In this document: one piece after another, positions 60,340-64,000 of the stretch | Numbering within the stretch: position 1 is the stretch's first letter | Layout of the letters: every line of letters starts with the position of its first letter | DNA from: Streptomyces sp. NBS 14/10 | GTDB taxonomy: Bacteria > Actinomycetota > Actinomycetes > Streptomycetales > Streptomycetaceae | Reading direction: 5' to 3' | DNA: 64,000 bases | Assembly: GCF_002224125.1 (NCBI RefSeq) | Contig: NZ_NCSM01000005.1 | Span: forward strand, 195,144-259,143 | Made by a program: the position numbers and the translations under genes | The notes under the pieces: generated by a model | What the model was told of the DNA's origin: nothing | The model's database searches: none | The model's input: only the letters and a program-made list of their open reading frames with translations

Positions 60340-62304
60340 ATGCACATTCGCGATCTTCCGTACCCCGATCCCGGCCTACCCGACGTCCGATCAGGACCCC
60401 ACTTCCTGTGGTGGCTGGGCAGAAATCAACTGGGCGGGCAGGTGAAGGCGGCGCTGTGGGGTCTGCTGCACATGGCCGCCCTGGTGTCCTTCCCCGTGGC
60501 CATCGGCTTTGGTGTCCAGGCGGTCGTGGACGGCTCGGGCGGGCGGCTGGCGCTGTCCGGCGGGCTGATCGCCGGGCTGACCGTACTCACCGCGCTCGGC
60601 GACACCATGCTGCACCGGGCGGCGATCACCAACTGGATCACGGCGGCGGCGCGGGTACAGCAGCTTCTGGCGCGCAAGGCGGTCGAGCTGGGTTCGACGC
60701 TGACGCGACGGGTGGCGGCGGGCGAGGTGGTGGCCGTCTCCACCGGCGATGTGGAGAAGATCGGCTGGTTCGTGGAGGCGCTGTCCCGCTTTACGGCGGC
60801 CGCGATCACCACCGTCGGGGTGTGTGTTGCCCTGATCGTCTATCAGCCGGCGCTGGGGATGGTGGTGGCCCTCGGCGTGCCCGCACTGGCGCTGGCGGTC
60901 TTTCCGCTGCTGCCCCGGGCCACACGGCGGGCGGACGAGCAGCGGGAGAAGGCCGGTCGGGCGACCGAGCTGGCCTCGGACACCGTGGCGGGGCTGCGGG
61001 TGCTGCGCGGCATCGGGGGCGAGGAGCTGTTCCTCGACCGCTACCGGCGGGCCTCGCAGGAGGTGCGGACGGCGGCGGTGCGCAGCGCCCGCATGTGGGC
61101 GCTGATCGCCGCGGTGCAGGTCGCCCTGCCGGGGCTGCTGATGATCGGGGTCGTCTGGTACGGGGCGACGCTCGCCCGGGAGGGCCAGATCTCGGTGGGC
61201 GAGCTGGTGACCGTCTACAGCGCGGTGACCTTTCTGCTCTTCCCGTTGAGAAACTTCGAAGAGATCGCGATGGCGTATTCCTTCTCCCGGCCTTCGGCGC
61301 GACGCGCCGCCCGGGTGCTGGGGCTGCGGCGCTCCTCGTACGGCGCCGAAGGCTCCGTCGCGGGGGCGGCGGCCGACGAGGCGGACAGAGCCGACGGGGA
61401 GAAGTTCGGTGGCGATCTGTACGACCCGGCGAGCGGAGTGCTCGCACCCGCCGGACAGCTGACCGCGGTGGTGTGCGGCGACCCGGACCTGGCGGGACGG
61501 CTGGCCGACCGGCTCGGCGGACACGCTCCGGGCGACGGGGACAACAAGGACGAGGACAAAGCCAAGGGCGAGGCCGGCGGCGGCGCGGCGGAGGCGGAGC
61601 CCGGGCGGACGCCGTCGGCGCTGCTGGGCGGCGTTCGGCTGGACGAGGTGCCGCTGGCCGCGGCCCGCCGGGCCGTGCTGGTCCAGGACAAGGATCCGGT
61701 GCTGCTGTCGGGCACGCTCGCCGAACTGCTCGATGTGCCCCGCTCGGGGGTGGTCACGGTGACGGAGGCCCTGGAGGCGGCGCAGTGCGGCGATGTGCTG
61801 GACGCGCTCGCCCAGGCATCGGTGGACGGCTCGGGCGCGGCGGACCCGCTGCACGCGCGGATCACCGAGCGCGGCCGCTCCCTGTCGGGTGGCCAGCGGC
61901 AGCGGCTGGCGCTGGCCCGCTCGCTGGTGACCGACCCCGAGGTGCTGGTGCTCGACGAGCCGACGTCCGCGGTGGACTCGCACACCGAGGCGCGTGTCGC
62001 GCAGGGCCTGCGGCGGCTGCGGACGGGGCGGACCACCGTGGTCTTCACCTCCAGCCCGCTGCTGCTGGACCGGGCCGACCGGGTGGTGTTCGTACGGGAC
62101 GGCAAGGCGGCCGCCGCGGGGCTGCACCGCGAACTGCTGGGCACCGAGTACGCATACCGCGCGGTGGTCACGCGCGAACCGGATGAGCCGGCTGAGGCAG
62201 ACCTGGAAACGGACCAGGACGGGGACGGCCACGGGGCCACGGGGCACGACGCCTCGGGGCCCGGGGCCGCGGGGCGGATCGGACAGATCGAGGAGTCGGC
62301 ATGA
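60340..62304 (+). CDS. ABC exporter subunit 1, degenerate Walker A, 654 aa
   Basis: Half-transporter of a heterodimeric exporter. Six transmembrane helices lie in about residues 30-320. In the NBD the expected Walker A is replaced by VVCGDPDLAGRLADRL (C379 onward) with no GxGK[ST], so it should not bind ATP there. The signature LSGGQRQRL (515-523) and Walker B VLVLDEPTSAVD are normal. A disordered charged insert (DGDNKDEDKAKGEAGGG) lies between the degenerate Walker A and the Q-loop region. Its stop overlaps the start of subunit 2 (ATGA). ATG 60340 has only a weak SD (GGGACG). Confidence 0.9.
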   Translation: MHIRDLPYPDPGLPDVRSGPHFLWWLGRNQLGGQVKAALWGLLHMAALVSFPVAIGFGVQAVVDGSGGRLALSGGLIAGLTVLTALGDTMLHRAAITNWITAAARVQQLLARKAVELGSTLTRRVAAGEVVAVSTGDVEKIGWFVEALSRFTAAAITTVGVCVALIVYQPALGMVVALGVPALALAVFPLLPRATRRADEQREKAGRATELASDTVAGLRVLRGIGGEELFLDRYRRASQEVRTAAVRSARMWALIAAVQVALPGLLMIGVVWYGATLAREGQISVGELVTVYSAVTFLLFPLRNFEEIAMAYSFSRPSARRAARVLGLRRSSYGAEGSVAGAAADEADRADGEKFGGDLYDPASGVLAPAGQLTAVVCGDPDLAGRLADRLGGHAPGDGDNKDEDKAKGEAGGGAAEAEPGRTPSALLGGVRLDEVPLAAARRAVLVQDKDPVLLSGTLAELLDVPRSGVVTVTEALEAAQCGDVLDALAQASVDGSGAADPLHARITERGRSLSGGQRQRLALARSLVTDPEVLVLDEPTSAVDSHTEARVAQGLRRLRTGRTTVVFTSSPLLLDRADRVVFVRDGKAAAAGLHRELLGTEYAYRAVVTREPDEPAEADLETDQDGDGHGATGHDASGPGAAGRIGQIEESA

Positions 62305-64000
62305 TCGGAGTGGCCCCACCGGCCTTTGACCCCGCCGCACCGCAGTCGGCGACGACACTGCCGGTCGGCACCCCCGCCACCGTGCGGGACTACGTCCGCG
62401 AGCTGCTGCGGCGGCACCGAACGGCCTTCGCCGTGCTGATGGCCGTGAACGCGACCGCCGTGATCGCCTCCATGGTCGGCCCGCAGCTGCTGGGCGGGCT
62501 GGTCGAGGACCTTGCGGCGGGAGAGCGTGATCTGCGCATCGGACGCGCCGTCGCGCTTTTCGCGGTGGCGCTCGCGGTGCAGACCGCGTTCGTCCGCATG
62601 GTGCGGCTGCGCGGCGCGGTGCTGGGCGAGAGGATGCTGGCGGATCTGCGCGAGGACTTCCTCGTACGGTCGGTGGGCCTACCGCCGAGCGTGCTGGAGC
62701 GGGCCGGGACCGGCGATCTGCTGTCCCGGATCACCACCGACGTCGACCGGCTGGCCAACGCGATGCGCGAGGCGGTGCCCCAGCTGGCCATCGGGGTCGT
62801 GTGGACGGTGCTGCTGCTCGGCGCGCTGACCGTGACGGCGCCGCCGCTGGGTCTTGCGGTGCTGATCGCACTCCCGGTGCTGGTGATCGGCTGCCGCTGG
62901 TACTTCCGCCGGGCGCCGAGCGCCTACCGCTCGGAGGCCGCCGGATACGCGGCGGTGGCCTCGTCCCTCACCGAGACGGTGGACGCCGGGCGGACCATCG
63001 AGGCGCAGCGGCTGGGTGACCGGCGGACCGCCCTGTCCGACCGCCGGATCCGCGAATGGACCGCGTGGGAGCGGTACACGCTCTGGCTGCGCAGCGTGCT
63101 CTTCCCTGTGATCAATGTGACGTACTCGCTGATCACCGGGTCGGTCCTGATGATCGGCGGCGCCTTTGTGCTGCATGGCTGGATGACGGTCGGCGAGCTG
63201 ACGACGGGCGCGCTGCTGGCCCAGATGCTGGTGGAGCCGGTCGGGCTGATTCTGCGCTGGTACGACGAGCTGCAGGTGGCGCAGGTGTCGCTGGCCCGGC
63301 TGGTGGGGGTGCGGGAGATCGAGCCGGACTCGGCCGACGACACGGTGACGCCCGGCGGCCGGGAGGTGCGCGCGGACGAGGTGCGGTTCGGATATCGGGC
63401 GGACAGCGATGTGCTGCACGGGGTGACCATGCGGGTACGGCCCGGGACGCGACTGGCCCTGGTCGGGCCGTCCGGCGCGGGCAAGTCCACCCTGGGCCGG
63501 CTGCTCGCCGGGATCTACGCGCCCCGGACCGGCACGGTGACGCTGGGCGACGCGGAGCTGGCGCGGATGCCGGCCGAGCGGGTGCGCGAGCATGTGGCGC
63601 TGGTCAACCAGGAGCACCATGTCTTCGTGGGGTCGCTGCGCGACAATCTGCTGCTGGCCCGCACCTCCGCGCGGGACACCGAGCTGTGGGCGGCCCTGAG
63701 CGCGGTGGACGCCGACGGCTGGGCGCGGGCGCTGGAGGACGGTCTGGACGCCGAGGTCGGGTCGGGCGGGCTGGCGCTGACCCCGGCGCAGGCTCAGCAG
63801 ATCGCTCTGGCCCGGCTGGTCCTGGCCGATCCGCATACGCTCGTCCTGGACGAGGCCACCTCGCTGCTCGATCCGCGGGCGGCGCGACACCTGGAGCGGT
63901 CCCTGGGCCGGGTGCTGGAGGGCCGGACCGTGGTCGCCATCGCCCACCGGCTGCACACCGCGCATGACGCGGACCTGATCGCGGTGGTCGAGCAGGGCCG
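62301..64000 (+). CDS. ABC exporter subunit 2 (3' end outside window), degenerate signature
   Basis: Second half-transporter, ATG overlapping the previous stop, SD GAGGAG. Six transmembrane helices (FAVLMAVNATAVIASMVG onward), NBD with an intact Walker A VGPSGAGKST (G389-T397) and Walker B TLVLDEATSLLD, while the signature is LTPAQ (493-497) instead of LSGGQ. Paired with subunit 1, only one composite ATP site is complete: Walker A of subunit 2 with signature of subunit 1. At least 566 residues are visible and the frame is still open at base 64000. Substrate unknown. Confidence 0.92.
   Translation, partial: MIGVAPPAFDPAAPQSATTLPVGTPATVRDYVRELLRRHRTAFAVLMAVNATAVIASMVGPQLLGGLVEDLAAGERDLRIGRAVALFAVALAVQTAFVRMVRLRGAVLGERMLADLREDFLVRSVGLPPSVLERAGTGDLLSRITTDVDRLANAMREAVPQLAIGVVWTVLLLGALTVTAPPLGLAVLIALPVLVIGCRWYFRRAPSAYRSEAAGYAAVASSLTETVDAGRTIEAQRLGDRRTALSDRRIREWTAWERYTLWLRSVLFPVINVTYSLITGSVLMIGGAFVLHGWMTVGELTTGALLAQMLVEPVGLILRWYDELQVAQVSLARLVGVREIEPDSADDTVTPGGREVRADEVRFGYRADSDVLHGVTMRVRPGTRLALVGPSGAGKSTLGRLLAGIYAPRTGTVTLGDAELARMPAERVREHVALVNQEHHVFVGSLRDNLLLARTSARDTELWAALSAVDADGWARALEDGLDAEVGSGGLALTPAQAQQIALARLVLADPHTLVLDEATSLLDPRAARHLERSLGRVLEGRTVVAIAHRLHTAHDADLIAVVEQG

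Noticed and set aside
1..64000. tRNA, rRNA, CRISPR arrays or phage modules
   Set aside because: I saw no cloverleaf-like conserved blocks, no regularly spaced repeat-spacer pattern and no phage structural or integrase genes. A tRNA or Infernal scan could confirm this.

Overview
The window is very rich in G+C, is densely packed with genes on both strands and uses many GTG and a few TTG starts. It holds Streptomyces-type genes throughout: an S1 protease of the streptogrisin type, a HisKA_3/NarL two-component pair, LacI-controlled sugar loci, Tat-exported glycosidases and a SCO2583/SCO2584-type mini-protein. It is almost certainly chromosomal DNA of a Streptomyces or close relative. No rRNA, tRNA or CRISPR array was seen.

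Layout. 1-5.5 kb: end of an AI-2E family transporter gene, an ABC export pair, and a divergent sensor kinase/response regulator pair. 5.7-10.8 kb: secreted S1 protease under a perfect LacI-type palindrome, Gfo/Idh/MocA oxidoreductase, secreted GH97, DUF2277 protein. 10.8-18.2 kb: soluble transhydrogenase, GH65 phosphorylase/hydrolase overlapping a beta-phosphoglucomutase-like HAD gene, another Gfo/Idh/MocA gene flanked by an inverted 38-bp repeat, and a beta-propeller protein. 18.3-21.9 kb: exported flavoprotein, a toxin-antitoxin pair (Fic/Doc-like toxin lacking the catalytic His, ribbon-helix-helix antitoxin), aldo/keto reductase.

21.9-32 kb is a coherent galactan utilisation locus: GH5, GH53 endo-galactanase and GH42 beta-galactosidase on one strand. 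Diverging from them are a sugar-binding lipoprotein, two permeases and a LacI repressor, with an operator in the divergent promoter region. 32-35.5 kb: secreted FG-GAP propeller, CobW GTPase, TetR regulator. 35.9-39.7 kb: a tight three-gene operon of a free-standing NRPS-type adenylation domain, a six-TM flavocytochrome resembling NADPH oxidase/ferric reductase, and an enoyl-CoA hydratase. No characterised pathway was recognised for this operon, and it is the best candidate for a new system. An alpha/beta hydrolase and a YghZ-like reductase follow.

41.6-53.3 kb is a second plant-polysaccharide region, aimed at arabinosylated or beta-1,3-galactan glycans. It holds a decayed GH127-LamG gene cut by the right end of an IS200/IS605-type element, a GH43 plus CBM13 candidate exo-beta-1,3-galactanase, a two-domain GH43 enzyme, an intact GH127 beta-L-arabinofuranosidase, a secreted Asp-type metzincin-like protein, a LacI regulator and a CE7 esterase. 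The 11-bp motif CGAAA-N-TTTCG occurs three times in its intergenic regions, which suggests one regulon. 53.4-64 kb: CaiB-like CoA-transferase, ABC exporter divergent from MarR, a dicarboxylate symporter, a phosphoribosyltransferase, an L,D-transpeptidase-like lipoprotein, and a heterodimeric ABC exporter whose two nucleotide-binding domains have complementary degenerate motifs. The last gene runs off the window.
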